Below, one piece after another: positions 9,101 to 19,800 of a stretch of DNA of 60,776 nucleotides. The DNA is from an uncultured Bacteroidales bacterium (GTDB lineage: Bacteria; Bacteroidota; Bacteroidia; Bacteroidales; F082), in contig CALBNV010000062.1 in assembly GCA_937896895.1 (NCBI GenBank), positions 1 to 60,776 on the forward strand, given 5' to 3'. Under the pieces are notes generated by a model. That model had not been told where the DNA came from. It made no database searches and was given only the letters and a program-made list of their open reading frames with translations. Position numbers and translations under genes: made by a program. Each line of letters opens with the position of its first letter. Position 1 is the stretch's first letter.

Positions 9101-12100
9101 ACCATGTGATCTCTGACTCGCCGTCGCCAACAGGTGCCGGAGGTGTTGCACCACCGTAAGTGATTGTCACATCATCAACGTTCATTATGAACTGGTCTGA
9201 ACAGTTGAAGTGGCGGATTGCAATCCATGCTTCCTGACCTGCGTATGCGCTGAGGTCGCATGTGTATTGATACCATGCACCTTCACGTGAACCGTCTGTT
9301 GCACGTGGTCCCTTGAAGCCTGTCTTGGCTGTCAATGTCCACTCGTTGATTGTCGTGAAGTCGGCTGCGCTTGTGTTGCCTGTTGTTGAGATGGCGACAC
9401 CGAAGTGCTCGGCTGCGTAGCTTTCATCCTGTGCGCATGCATAGAATGTAATCTGTGATTCGCCGTTGAGGTTGTACTTCTCAGGTGCTACCATGTAATC
9501 ATCCGGTGTGAGTGCTGCCCATGTTGCGTTGCAGTATGACTCGCCCATCACGTGGCCTGCGCCGCTGTGTGATGTGACTGCCATTGTGCTGTGATTGGCC
9601 GCTTCTGAGCTGTGGTACCATACGTGACTGTCACCGTCGTTGTCGATGACTGTCCAGCCTTCGAGGTCGTTGTCAAATGAGAATGTAGCCTCTTCGTTTC
9701 CAACCGGAGGAACCGGAGCGCCGCCTTCGTATGCGAATGTCACTTTCGGGAGGAACTGCTGCGGAGCTGTTATCCACATACCTTGCCATGCATCATAGTA
9801 GTACAAGATTGATGTGTTACTTTCAGTATTCACACCATAGAACTTTGCTGTTGACCAGCTGCCTGCGTACAGGCTTTCAAAATCAACAAGCAGGTTGCCG
9901 CCATTATATGCAAACGGTGCATCGAAAGTGATTGTGAATGATGAGCTTGTGCCGCTGAGCATTGTTGTGGTAACTGTTGTGCCTGCTGTGACATTCATCA
10001 CTTCTGACAATGTTGTGGCTGATGTCTCCATGAGTGTGATGTTCCACTCGTTGTCCCATGAACTTGTTCCTACTTCCGAGAGGTAGAATGTCATGCTTGT
10101 GATGTTCGAGCCGTTCATTGCGGCGATCTGTGATGCCGGGATGATGAACTGGTTCTCCTGCATGCCGTCGTTGCAATAACCGAAAACAGGGATGTACTGG
10201 TTATTGTCTGTTCCGTCGTTCACTGTGAGTTCGCTGCGGAGGTCTCTGTTGCCTCTGTTGCCTTCGTATGTTGCTGAAACACCCCACTGATAGACACCGG
10301 CCGGCAATGATGACCACTGTGCGTCAATGTATGTCGTGTCAGTTGTCGAGTAGATTGGCGTCATCTCGTCTGTGAGGACGTTCTTACGATAGACGTTGTA
10401 GCTCTGGAATGAGCGGTTGTCGGCTGTCTCCATCTTGGCGCCGCCTGTTGCGAGTGTCACGTCGTCAACATCGAGGTAGAACATGTCTGACACGTTGAAG
10501 TGACGGATTGCAACCCACACTTCCTGACCTGCGTATGCGCTGAGGTCAACTGTGTATTCAGTCCATTCGCTCTGGTCGCGTGTGCCGCGGACTGCAGCCT
10601 TGTTGTCGGCTGACTTGAATGCTCTGCCGCCCTTTGAACCGATTGTCCATTCAGCGATTGTATTGAATTCTGATGCTGTCGCGCCGCCTGTTGAGACTGC
10701 AACACCGAAGTGCTCGGCTGCGTAGCTTGCATCCTGGCCGCAAGCCCAGAGTTTCACCTGTGCACCTGCCTGGCAAGCGAGCTTGCTCGGGCTGACCAAG
10801 TAGTTGTCAGGATAGAGGACACCATAGTTGTTGTCGTATGACTGTGAGAACACGAAGTCTGCCGAACCTTCATGGCCGGGGACACCCGACAATAATGTTG
10901 ATGCCTGCAGCCAGCCGAAGCCGTCGCCGTCAGCGTCGAGTGATGTCCAGCCCTGGAAGCCGTCTTCAAAGTCGTATGTCGTGCCGCCGATAACAGGTGG
11001 AGTTGGTACTGTCTTTTCGTACAATGTCACATAGTCAACATAGATGCAGTCGTCGTTGCTGTTCACCGAGCTGTCCTTGGTGTAAGCCCACTTGTATGTG
11101 TGTGTGCCTGCCTCGACTGTGTATTCCTTCTTCGTCCAGCTGCCTGCGCCTGATGTGTTGAACTTCTCAACGCCGTCGATGTAGAAGTAGAACTTGTCGT
11201 AGTTGCTCTCTGATGATGGCTTCACATAGAATGACATCTTAGCCTCGTAAGGGACATCAACTGTCATCTCTATTGCGCCTGTCGAGCTTGCGATACCTGC
11301 GTTGCTGCTCTTGATGCAGTATGTGCCTTCGTAAGGAGCGTTGTTCGTGATCTCCCAGCCGTATGAACCGACCTGGTTCCAGCCTTCCGGCATCTCACCG
11401 TCGTGCTCGAAGTCTTCGATGAGTGTTGCAGGGTTCCAATCCCAGTAAACGTTCACTGTGTTGTTCTCGAGTTCTTCTGCGACGACCATGCCAGGTGCTA
11501 CGAAGAATTCTCTGACGATGAATGTCAGGCCATCGACTGTGGACTCGTAAGCGACATTGACTTCATTAAGTGCTGTCTCCTGATAGCCGTCCATCAATAC
11601 GACAGGAATGTAACTGCCTTCATAGACATCGCCTGTGAATGTGCCGTCGTTGGCTGACGTGAATGTGAATGTCTGCTCGAAGCCGAATGCGTCTGTGCCG
11701 ATGAACTTGACTTCCGCACCCGCGATAGGTGTGATGCTGTCCTGCTCGAACACCGCGCCGGCGACGTGGCCGAAGCCTGTCATCTCAACCTCGACGTCGT
11801 TGCTGTATGCTGATTCGCCTTCGTCATAGACCGCTGTCACGTTGAGTGTGTGCGGGCCGTATTCGAGGCCTTCAACTGCATATTCGCTTTCGGTGATGAG
11901 TGCTTCGTTGACCTTCATTTCGTCAACATAGACGTTGTAGCCGCGGAATGAACGGTTCATCTCCCATGAAAGCATTGCTGCGTCACCCGGATAGAGGTAT
12001 GATGTCGCGACTTCCAACACTGCCGGTGCGTTGAGGACTGTGGTGAAGCCGACGATCTCACCCATTGTCACGCCGCTGTCGTTGCGCTCGTTCACCTGCA

Positions 12101-15100
12101 TGAAGTATGTGGTGTTCGGGAGAAGGTCGTTGATTGTCGCCGAGTTTGTAAGATTGCTTGTCCAGTCGATGAGGACATCCTGCGGAGGATACTGTGAGCC
12201 TACGAGGACCTGCATTTCTGTGGTGTAGTTGCCGAGCGTCCATCTTGCCGCGACAGGAACCTCGACATCTGTCATGCCGTCTGTCGGGTTGATGACGACT
12301 GCCTGTTCAGGAGCCGGAGCAGCTGTGGCGTTGATGCTTGTCGTGAACGACTCTGTGGCCTGTGCCACGAGGTAGTATGTACCTGCCGGGACGAACATGC
12401 CTTCGCCTGGCTCTGGTTCTGAACCGCCAAGGTCAATGGTGATGTCGTCAATCAAAATCTTATATTGATTGGTTGAACCATAGTGGCGGAATGCGAGGTA
12501 AACCTGCTGTCCGGCGTATGCGCTCAGGTCAACGGTCTGTTGTTCAAAACCTAATTCATGATCATTGAAGAAGGTCCAGTTCTGGATTGAAGTGAAGTCT
12601 GAAGGATTGGTTCCGGTTGTTGAGACCATGAGATAGATAGGCTCTTCGTAAGCATAATATGATGCTTCATAGAAGCTGATGCTTGCGCCTGTGCCCAAAG
12701 TGAGCTGTGGGGAAACGAGGTAGTTGTCAGGAGTGAGAGCACCTCTGTACGATTCAGAAACGGCAGCGTATGAAGTGCTGTTTGCACCGTATTCTGATGA
12801 AGCGAACCAACCGTAGCCATCGCCGTCAGCATCGATGTTTGTCCAGTTCTGGAGTGTGCCGTCATCGAAGTTGTATGTGAGCGTTGAGCTGCCGCCGCGT
12901 GCGATTTCGCCCTTTGAACCTGTTGAGAGTTCAATGTCGTCAACATCGAGATAGAACTCGTCCCAGCAGTTGAAGTGGCGGATTGCGATCCACACGCTCT
13001 TGCCTGCGTATGCGCTGAGGTCAGCTGTGTATTGCTTCCATGTTGACTGGTCACGTGAACCGCCGCGCACCTTGTCGTCGCCCTTGGCTGTCCTCTGTCC
13101 GATAGTCCATTCAGCCACTGTCACGAAGTCTGCCGCGCTTGCGCCGGCTTCAGAGACTTCGATGCTGAAATGTTCTGCACAATAGCTTGCATCCTGGCCG
13201 CACGCCCAGATTGAGAACACTGATGTTCCACAAATCGCATACTTCTGCGGTGAAACAAGGTAGTTGTTCGGGTGCAAGACACCGTATGTGTTGTCGTATG
13301 ACTGTGAGAGCACTAAGTCTGCCGAACCGTTATGGCCGTAGCCACTTGACAACATTGTTGATGCCAGTTTCCAGCCGTAGCCGTCGCCGTCAGCGTCGAG
13401 TGATGTCCAGCCGTTGAGGCCGTTCTCGAAGCCTTCTGTGAAGGTGTCGCCTGCACCCGGTTCAACTTGCGGGCCGTTGTATTCGTAATTGTTTGTCGCC
13501 ATCGGGCCGGCCTCGCCGTTGAAGCCTTCCGGATAGAGGGCGACTTTGCCGCCTTCCGCGTCGCCGACGTTTGCGTCGAGCATGACATCGCTTGCGAATG
13601 TGAGTTTATAGACAGCGTCTGCGCCGTCTGAAGCCTCACCCGGGAGGTTGTAGTTGTGGTAAATGCCTTCAGGTGTGTGAGTGTAACCGACAGGGTTTGC
13701 AACTTCTATTGCTGTCTCCACGACATCGCCCTCGACAGGGTCGTAGGCTGTGGCCGTCATGGTGAACTGTTTCACAGTCTTGCTGTTATTGTACATGAAT
13801 GAGAGTGTGCCTTCAACGAGACCTGTCGCCGCTGCGTCGCCTGTTGTGACTGCGAAGCTTGCAGGTGTTGTGAAAGGAACTTCCGTGCCTTCGAATGTGA
13901 AGTAGTCGTTTTCCATTTCCATCGCTGTGACGTTATAGACACCGCCTCCGACTTCGACTGTCACAGGCTCCATCCATGCGCCGTTCGGGCGAACGCCGAG
14001 GTCTGTAGGAGTGACTGCAAGGTCTGTAGGTTCCGGGTCGTCGCCGCCTGTGTAGGTGAAGGTCGTCTTAGGAATGTAGTTTTGAACTACTGGATTAGAT
14101 GTCACACCATTGCGATAAATGCTGCCGCCATCTACAGCTGCACTGTAGTAATATACTGAGCAGTAACCTGCTGAAGTAGTGCACAAGAAGGCGATGGCCA
14201 GATTGCCGCCGTTGTAAGTGTAAGGCGTGGCAAGGTCAATAATCAGACAATCGTCTGTAAGTGCGATATTGCCGTTGAAGATATTGGTTGCGGAATTGAA
14301 GTCGATGAACTGGCTCATCGTCTCACTCTCCACTTCGGTCATATAACCTGCATAAGTAGGACCCGAAATATTTTGTATGTTGTAATGCTGTGCAGGATTG
14401 GCATAGAACTTCATGCTTGTGATTTGTTTGCCTACCATATCAGCAAGCTGGCTTGCCGGCGCGACGAATTGTGCGGCAGAACCCTGAGTGTCACCATAAT
14501 AAGTATATACAGGGGCGAACCTCTGTGTATCTGTTGCGTCAGCATAGATAGTCAGCTCGCCGCTCGGATCTTCGCCGCCTTCGACGGTGATGCCCATGTT
14601 GTCGATTTCGAGGAAGTAGCAGTCGTAGCTCTGGTGGTGGAAGACCACGCGGACTGTTGTTCCGGCGTATGCCGAGATGTCGGCTGTGCGTTCCGTCCAT
14701 GGATAGGCAGCAACACCGCTGTAGATTGACACGAAGTCGCTGATTTCGGTTGAACCGTTAGGAGCAATCATCACTTCGTATGAGTCGGGATAGCTTCCAT
14801 CCTGTGACTGTTCATACCATGAAAGTGTCACAGTGCTGCCTGCAGACAGTTCGAATTCAGGTGAAAGAAGGTAGTTGTCGGCATCTCTTGAACCAATGTT
14901 GTTGTCGTATGACTGTGAGATGAGGCAGTTTGAACCATCAACACCAAGTCCATTGCCCCAATAGGCTTCAGTATCGGTGAACCAGCCATAGCCGTCGCCG
15001 TCGTTGTCGATAGAGACCCAGCAATCGTGGTTAGTGTTGAAGTCTTCGAAATCGTTGAAGTACGGGAATGTTGTGATAGAATCGCAGACAACAGGTGCTG

Positions 15101-16784
15101 GTTCCACATATTCATATACTTCGACATCGTCAATGACGAAGTGCCACTTGTCGTAGCTGTCGTAGTGGCGGAATGCCACGCGGATGGTCTGTCCGATGTA
15201 GGCGTTGAGGTCAACTGTCAACTGAGTCCAGCCCGCTGTAGCAGGTGACGTTCCTTCATAGACTTGTGTTGTGAAGTCGGACGGTTGGTCGCCTGTTGTG
15301 GAGACATAGACGCCGTAGTGCTCACGATATGAAGTGGAACCTGACTGTACATACCATGACAGTTGGACAGTACCTTCCTGACCTGCTGTTGACGGAATTG
15401 TGATTTCAGGGCTGACGAGCCAGTTGTCGGGATCAAGTGAAGATGTTGCACTGCTCCATGAAACAGATTGTGCACCATTTCCTGTATTACCGGCAGCGAG
15501 TTGCCATGTATAGCCGTCGCCGTCTTCATCGAAGTTGCCCCAGCAGTCGAGGCCGTTTTCGAAGCTCTCAGCAAATGGGAAGCCGTAGCCAGAGCAGTCA
15601 AAGGCAGTCTCAATGCCGAGGTTGTCTATAACAATCCAGTAATTGTCATAATCCTGATGATGGAAGACCACGCGGACTGTTGTCCCGGCGTATGCCGAGA
15701 TGTCGGCTGTGCGCTGTGTCCAGCTTGCAGGACCGTCCTCGCTGAAAACTGACACGAAGTCGCTGATTTCGGTTGAGCCGTTAGGGGCAATCATCACTTC
15801 GTAGTGATCAGGATAGCTCGGGGCATACGTTGACATTGCATACCATGAGAGCGTCACCAAGTAGCCGGCAGGAAGCTCGAACTCTGGAGAGAGAAGGTAG
15901 TTGTCGGCATCATAACTGACAGAACTTCCGTTATAGTCGTATGACTTGGAGACGAGGCCTGTAGAAGCATTGTAACCGTTGTACAGACCGCTTTGGGTTG
16001 TTCCGGTGATCCAGTCCTGACCGTCACCGTCGGCGTCGATGGAGATCCAGCAGCCGTGGTTGGTGGTGAAATCTTCAAAATCGTTGAAATATGGGAATGT
16101 CGAGATAGACTCGCACTGAACACCCGGATTGTCGCTTGTGGTGTTGGCGACAATCATCCAAGGCTGAATTTGGAAGTCACCGAGGTCGGTGATAGGCAGC
16201 CATTCGCCTTGGAACTGCATCATGCAGCAGTCTGTGGTTGTGAGAACCTCATCGCTGTATGTGGCAGGATAAGCAGGATCAGTAGCACCTACGGCGACCC
16301 ACAAAGCCTTGGTTTGGTCAATAGCGACAACGCTGTTAACGATTGGGAGGGTCACCCATTGATTTGCGCCAGTCACGTCGTACTGATGCTGGTAAATAAG
16401 CTCTGTAGGAACAGAAGCTGTAGATTCACCTTCGTAGATACTGACGGTGTAGGTAGCAGCCTCATACGAGTAGAACTCAACAGAGGTGACGAAGTTGTCA
16501 TCAGCTGTGTACTGTCCCGGGCGGAAAGCAGCAGCCCATTCCATGTAAGTTCCACCACCAGCACCTATTGAGCCTGAATACTCACCAGTGCAGTAGGTAA
16601 GCTCGGAATCACCTTTCGTGGTTCTCGCACTGTTTGTGTTTGCCGGTGCCTTCACGGCACTCAGCACGGCCTCGGTCTTCACGTCTTTAGACGGAGTAAC
16701 TCCGGGGATCTTCACCCTGTTCTGTTGTGCGTACATGAACGTACCCATCAACAGTGCCAAGGCGGTTAATAAAACTTTTTTCAT
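6135..16784 (-). CDS. Giant multi-domain gingipain/HagA-type adhesin with T9SS sorting domain (3549 residues)
   Basis: Starts with a signal peptide (MKKVLLTALALLMGTFMYAQ). About nine modules carry the cleaved-adhesin/choice-of-anchor J signature (a Phe-rich strand, then [I/L]DxDGDG near residues 245, 420, 595, 1130, 1320, 1950, 2380, 2700 and 2975), each ending in a D[IL]SAYAG...VD[DN] block. A divergent tenth module lies near 1800. Other parts: a distinct module with an IPKTTFTY end (about 750-910, repeated near 2200-2360), fibronectin III-like segments (about 1495-1630), carboxypeptidase-regulatory-like segments, and a CTETFAGG module (about 3150) that also occurs in the neighbour. The C-terminus (about 3475-3549, GIYPNPTTGNLYIKA) is a type A sorting domain. 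In Porphyromonas such modules bind haemoglobin, matrix proteins and cells; here no protease domain is fused. It should be displayed on or released from the cell surface. Confidence 0.9.
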   Translation of the reverse strand: MKKVLLTALALLMGTFMYAQQNRVKIPGVTPSKDVKTEAVLSAVKAPANTNSARTTKGDSELTYCTGEYSGSIGAGGGTYMEWAAAFRPGQYTADDNFVTSVEFYSYEAATYTVSIYEGESTASVPTELIYQHQYDVTGANQWVTLPIVNSVVAIDQTKALWVAVGATDPAYPATYSDEVLTTTDCCMMQFQGEWLPITDLGDFQIQPWMIVANTTSDNPGVQCESISTFPYFNDFEDFTTNHGCWISIDADGDGQDWITGTTQSGLYNGYNASTGLVSKSYDYNGSSVSYDADNYLLSPEFELPAGYLVTLSWYAMSTYAPSYPDHYEVMIAPNGSTEISDFVSVFSEDGPASWTQRTADISAYAGTTVRVVFHHQDYDNYWIVIDNLGIETAFDCSGYGFPFAESFENGLDCWGNFDEDGDGYTWQLAAGNTGNGAQSVSWSSATSSLDPDNWLVSPEITIPSTAGQEGTVQLSWYVQSGSTSYREHYGVYVSTTGDQPSDFTTQVYEGTSPATAGWTQLTVDLNAYIGQTIRVAFRHYDSYDKWHFVIDDVEVYEYVEPAPVVCDSITTFPYFNDFEDFNTNHDCWVSIDNDGDGYGWFTDTEAYWGNGLGVDGSNCLISQSYDNNIGSRDADNYLLSPEFELSAGSTVTLSWYEQSQDGSYPDSYEVMIAPNGSTEISDFVSIYSGVAAYPWTERTADISAYAGTTVRVVFHHQSYDCYFLEIDNMGITVEGGEDPSGELTIYADATDTQRFAPVYTYYGDTQGSAAQFVAPASQLADMVGKQITSMKFYANPAQHYNIQNISGPTYAGYMTEVESETMSQFIDFNSATNIFNGNIALTDDCLIIDLATPYTYNGGNLAIAFLCTTSAGYCSVYYYSAAVDGGSIYRNGVTSNPVVQNYIPKTTFTYTGGDDPEPTDLAVTPTDLGVRPNGAWMEPVTVEVGGGVYNVTAMEMENDYFTFEGTEVPFTTPASFAVTTGDAAATGLVEGTLSFMYNNSKTVKQFTMTATAYDPVEGDVVETAIEVANPVGYTHTPEGIYHNYNLPGEASDGADAVYKLTFASDVMLDANVGDAEGGKVALYPEGFNGEAGPMATNNYEYNGPQVEPGAGDTFTEGFENGLNGWTSLDADGDGYGWKLASTMLSSGYGHNGSADLVLSQSYDNTYGVLHPNNYLVSPQKYAICGTSVFSIWACGQDASYCAEHFSIEVSEAGASAADFVTVAEWTIGQRTAKGDDKVRGGSRDQSTWKQYTADLSAYAGKSVWIAIRHFNCWDEFYLDVDDIELSTGSKGEIARGGSSTLTYNFDDGTLQNWTNIDADGDGYGWFASSEYGANSTSYAAVSESYRGALTPDNYLVSPQLTLGTGASISFYEASYYAYEEPIYLMVSTTGTNPSDFTSIQNWTFFNDHELGFEQQTVDLSAYAGQQVYLAFRHYGSTNQYKILIDDITIDLGGSEPEPGEGMFVPAGTYYLVAQATESFTTSINATAAPAPEQAVVINPTDGMTDVEVPVAARWTLGNYTTEMQVLVGSQYPPQDVLIDWTSNLTNSATINDLLPNTTYFMQVNERNDSGVTMGEIVGFTTVLNAPAVLEVATSYLYPGDAAMLSWEMNRSFRGYNVYVDEMKVNEALITESEYAVEGLEYGPHTLNVTAVYDEGESAYSNDVEVEMTGFGHVAGAVFEQDSITPIAGAEVKFIGTDAFGFEQTFTFTSANDGTFTGDVYEGSYIPVVLMDGYQETALNEVNVAYESTVDGLTFIVREFFVAPGMVVAEELENNTVNVYWDWNPATLIEDFEHDGEMPEGWNQVGSYGWEITNNAPYEGTYCIKSSNAGIASSTGAIEMTVDVPYEAKMSFYVKPSSESNYDKFYFYIDGVEKFNTSGAGSWTKKEYTVEAGTHTYKWAYTKDSSVNSNDDCIYVDYVTLYEKTVPTPPVIGGTTYDFEDGFQGWTSLDADGDGFGWLQASTLLSGVPGHEGSADFVFSQSYDNNYGVLYPDNYLVSPSKLACQAGAQVKLWACGQDASYAAEHFGVAVSTGGATASEFNTIAEWTIGSKGGRAFKSADNKAAVRGTRDQSEWTEYTVDLSAYAGQEVWVAIRHFNVSDMFYLDVDDVTLATGGAKMETADNRSFQSYNVYRKNVLTDEMTPIYSTTDTTYIDAQWSSLPAGVYQWGVSATYEGNRGNRDLRSELTVNDGTDNNQYIPVFGYCNDGMQENQFIIPASQIAAMNGSNITSMTFYLSEVGTSSWDNEWNITLMETSATTLSEVMNVTAGTTVTTTMLSGTSSSFTITFDAPFAYNGGNLLVDFESLYAGSWSTAKFYGVNTESNTSILYYYDAWQGMWITAPQQFLPKVTFAYEGGAPVPPVGNEEATFSFDNDLEGWTVIDNDGDSHVWYHSSEAANHSTMAVTSHSGAGHVMGESYCNATWAALTPDDYMVAPEKYNLNGESQITFYACAQDESYAAEHFGVAISTTGNTSAADFTTINEWTLTAKTGFKGPRATDGSREGAWYQYTCDLSAYAGQEAWIAIRHFNCSDQFIMNVDDVTITYGGATPPAPVGDGESEITWSNTLEKGMVVAVDVTVACNNGQSAEGATVKFTNMVEDLVIEGTADAAGIVSFPEFRSGYYTMEIAKAGYATVTEEVEIFEDKSYNVTLNEMIAPAEGLFASATGWVMWDNIGGDIPTPGEGDEFFFDFETGFQGWTSIDADGDGFDWMQASTVLSSVPGHDGSADFVFSQSYDNNFGVLYPDNYIVSPQKYRICGTSEFSIWACGQDASYAAEHFGVAISEGSNTNEADFVTIAQWTIGQKTAKGNDKVRGGSRAQSAWIEYTADLSAYAGKEVWIAVRHFDCYDNYFLDADDFSLSTTGSKDRSALHSIVMLDGVIAGQATGNWFQLDTDNLVEGQEYEVSVASVYATGMSEWRTTTFTYYSCDNFKPGVKNLAGEAEGNNVTLTWTLPGGGGSGDEFAFSFDNDLEGWTNIDADGDGHMWYHSNEAANHSTLAVTSHSGAGHVMGESYCNATWAALTPNDFFVTPQQYNIGGSSMLSFWACAQDENYAAEHFGVAISTSGNTSASDFTTIAEWTLTAKEGAKGPRATDGSREGAWYEYTCDLSEYAGQAAWIAIRHFNCSDQFLMCLDDISMSNADKANRDDEYLQYCTETFAGGVGTGGGEVWWGIKYPAADLAAYAGQSLTQLGIFMDVDGDYGWTYSGDYTAEIYVGSTPTASTLVSAATEYLPGDLAWHDITLTTPVTIDATQDLWLCFHTPDIAYPMSGCDYVGEPNSDFLSLDGSTWEHAGDYGLAYTWMIRGLVSGDAPIEGDFLGAMIFRDGELITPEPVKVQQMVDENVAEGEHEYMARLAFGNPEFGVLDTTWYAMSCPVFATVNVEIDCTPVNNLAADYEFDAEGTCTVELTWACADATAESFKVYRDGVFIGETADMVYTDDRTNNPGSYTYGVVAVYAYCESEMVTVDITITDVEENDVVEGIYPNPTTGNLYIKAAAMQQIRVANALGQVMMNETVSGDETMIDMSAFEAGIYMVSVTTENGTTVKRISVVK

Positions 16785-16838
16785 TTTCGAAAAATTTAAT
16801 TAATAAATATGTTAATTATCTGATTTTCAACATTTATT

Positions 16839-16871
16839 AAGGAGCGTCACCTTTTTACGGTGACGTTCCTT
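16839..16871 (-). terminator. Hairpin between the two giant adhesin genes
   Basis: A 13-bp stem, AAGGAGCGTCACC (16839-16851) against GGTGACGTTCCTT (16859-16871), with one G-T position and a 7-base loop. It lies 19 bp beyond the stop of the 2327-residue gene. There is no long T run, so it may attenuate rather than fully stop read-through into the second adhesin gene. Confidence 0.72.
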
Positions 16872-16889
16872 ATTATAATAGGTGTTCGA

Positions 16890-19800
16890 TTACCTTGCGA
16901 CGCTGATGCGTTTTGCGCTGACGCCGTTTTCAGTAACGATATTGACAATGTACATGCCTGCACCGAACTGGCTCATGTCGATGGTCATCTGGTCGGCGTT
17001 GACGTTCTGGTTATAGACTGTCTGGCCGAGTGCGTTGACGATGATGATCTGTCTCATGCCGAGGGCTTCGATGCGGACATCGCCCTTTGTCGGGTTAGGA
17101 TAGATGCGTGTTGTAGCATCGAGTTCATTGACGCTTGAGCTGACGTATTCGACGACGACCATGTCTGACTCGCCGCATTCTGCCACAGCGCGGACGCCGT
17201 ACCAGCAGCTGCCGTTGAAGCCGTCGGTGTAGCTTGTCTCTGTCGCTGTGCCGATTTCAACGAGGTCGTAGGCTGATGTGCCGCGATATACCTTGTAGCT
17301 TTCGGCCATGCCGTTCCATGTGAGTTGGACGCCGTCTTCAGCTTCCACGACTGCGAGGTTTGCAGGAGCCGTGACCATACCGGCTGTGAAGTCAACGTTT
17401 TCGCCGCATGACATGTTGTAGTCGCCGTCAACCTTGACAACCGTGAAGTTGTGTTCTTCAGTGTCGCCCATTGTCATGGTGTATGTTGTCTGGCTGAGTG
17501 CCACGCATTCGATGAATTCGCCATCGAGGAAGAGAGCCCATGTGTTAGGTTCGATTGTTGCGCTGGTCGGGCCTGGTGTCGGGCCTGAGCCTGCTTCGAC
17601 GAAGGCGCGGATCATCCATGTGTAGCTGAGGCCGTAGCCACTTGCTGCATGCTCCCATACCATACCGTCGAGTGACAGGATGTCGCTGTTCGGGTCGCCG
17701 ACATAGTCGCAGCCGCACATCGGGTAGCCGATGCCGTTGGCGTTGAAGACAAACCAAATGTGCTGTGTGGCGTCGATGGTGACAGGTTCGTTCAGTTCGA
17801 GGTCATGCCAAGCGTCGTCGCCTGTGATGTACTGTGAAGCCGAGGCAACGAGTGTGCCAGGTGCCGAGGTGCTGCCGCCGACATAGACTTCGACGTTGTA
17901 TGTGCCGTCGTAGATGTTGCCGTACATATCCGGAGCCGAGACCCACTGGCCGACCTTGGTGATCTTCTTGCCGTCGTAAGCTGCGAGCTGGGCCGGTGTG
18001 TAGGCGTTTGCCCACCAGACCTGACCGCCGCCTGTGCCGACTGCGCCGGAATAGTTCTCTGTGCAGTACTGGAGGTATTCGTCGCGGTTGCCGTTGATGA
18101 CAACGACATCGCTGATGTTCTTGCAGTCGTTGCTTTCGACAGCCATCTTAGGCTGTGCGCTCTTGCCGCCGCTGATCGTGAGGTCTGTGGCGTCGTTGGC
18201 GCCGCCGAAATAGACGTGGAACGTGTATGTCTTGCCGCCTTCGAATGTGTAGTCATTGTAACGTCCGCCGATTGAGCCGCCTGTTGAAGCGATCCAGATA
18301 CGGTCGCCCGGTGTCGGGTTGGTGATGCACCAGTCGTATGTGCCGGCCGGGATCGTGATGCTTGCGCTGCTGCCGCAGACCATGTTCGATGTTGAGCAGT
18401 TGCCGTCGGCGTTGGTCGGGATCTTATGGCTGAACTGGTCGTAGATGCCTTCGTTGCCTGAGCAGTTCAAGCTGAGTGCGCCAGTTTCAGGAATTGTTGT
18501 GCCATAGAGTGAATGTGTGTTGTCAAGCAACATCTGGTAGCCTGAGCCGTCTCCCCAGACATCGTCGGCTTGGAGGACGATTGTGGCTTCGCCTGTCGGT
18601 GGCGGCACCGGTGCGCCTGCGATCTGGAGGCGTGCGTCGTCAACGTTGAGGTAGAACATGTCTGTGCAGTTGAAGTGGCGGATGGCGATATAGACTTCCT
18701 GACCTGCGTAGCTGCTGAGGTCAACGGTCTTCTGGTACCAGCTGCCTTCGCGTGTGCCCTTGCCGTCTCTCGACATGTAAGCGCCTGCGCCTGCTGTTTC
18801 CTTGGCTGTCATTGTCCATTCGGCGATTGTTGTGAATGCGCCTGCTGTGGCTGTCGTCGTTGAGATGGCGACACCGTAGTGTTCTGATGGATAGCTCGGG
18901 TCCTGAGCGCATGCCCAGAAGCTGAACTCTGAACCTGTGGTGATCTTCACCTTAGGTGATACGAGATAGTTGTCCGGTGTGAGAGGACCGTAGCTGCCAT
19001 CGTAGCTCTGTGATGTGATGCAGTCCGCGCCGCCGTGTGCCGGGATGGTGTAACCTGCCATCAGCACTGATGCCGGTGTCCAGTTGAAGCCGTCGCCGTC
19101 AGCGTCGATTATTGTCCAGCCTGTCGGGATTGCGCCTGTCTCGAATTCCTCGAAGAACTCGTCGCCGTCGCCCGGTGTCGGAGGCACGTCAGCGCCCCAT
19201 GTGAATGTGACATCCATGCAGTTGGCGTTGGCTGTGAGCTCGTCAATGCCTGAATCGAAGTTGTCGCATGAGCTGTATGTGAAGTTGGCTGTCTTCCATG
19301 CGCTGACACCTGTTGTGTAAACTGCTGCAACCTTCACCTGGTATGTCTCACCTTCTGCGAGGTTGTCGGTTGGGAGGATCATGTAATTTTCTTCGACTTG
19401 GCCGAGGCCGATGCCGTCGAGCATCACGAGGTAACCCTCGACTGAACGTGTAGGTGCCGCCCAGTGTGCGTAGCCTGTGCTTGACACTGCGAGGTCATTG
19501 ACTGTGTTGAAGTTTTCCTGAAGGACAACCTGGTAGTCGGCGTCGCCCCAGAACTCGACTGTATCAACGTATGGTGTGAAGCCGGCGAGTTCGACGTTGA
19601 CTGCGTACTTACCCATGCGGAAGTCTTCGAATGTGTAGAGACCTGTTGAATCGAGTTCCACGTCATAGACGAGTCCGAGGTAGTCTTCGCTCACGTTTGT
19701 CAATGTGGCGTGTGCGCCTCTCACGTCGTCGTTGCTGTTTGTCATGACGTTGAGGTTGAGTGCCATGTCCATGTTCTTCGGCAGGTAGTTCGACCATGTG

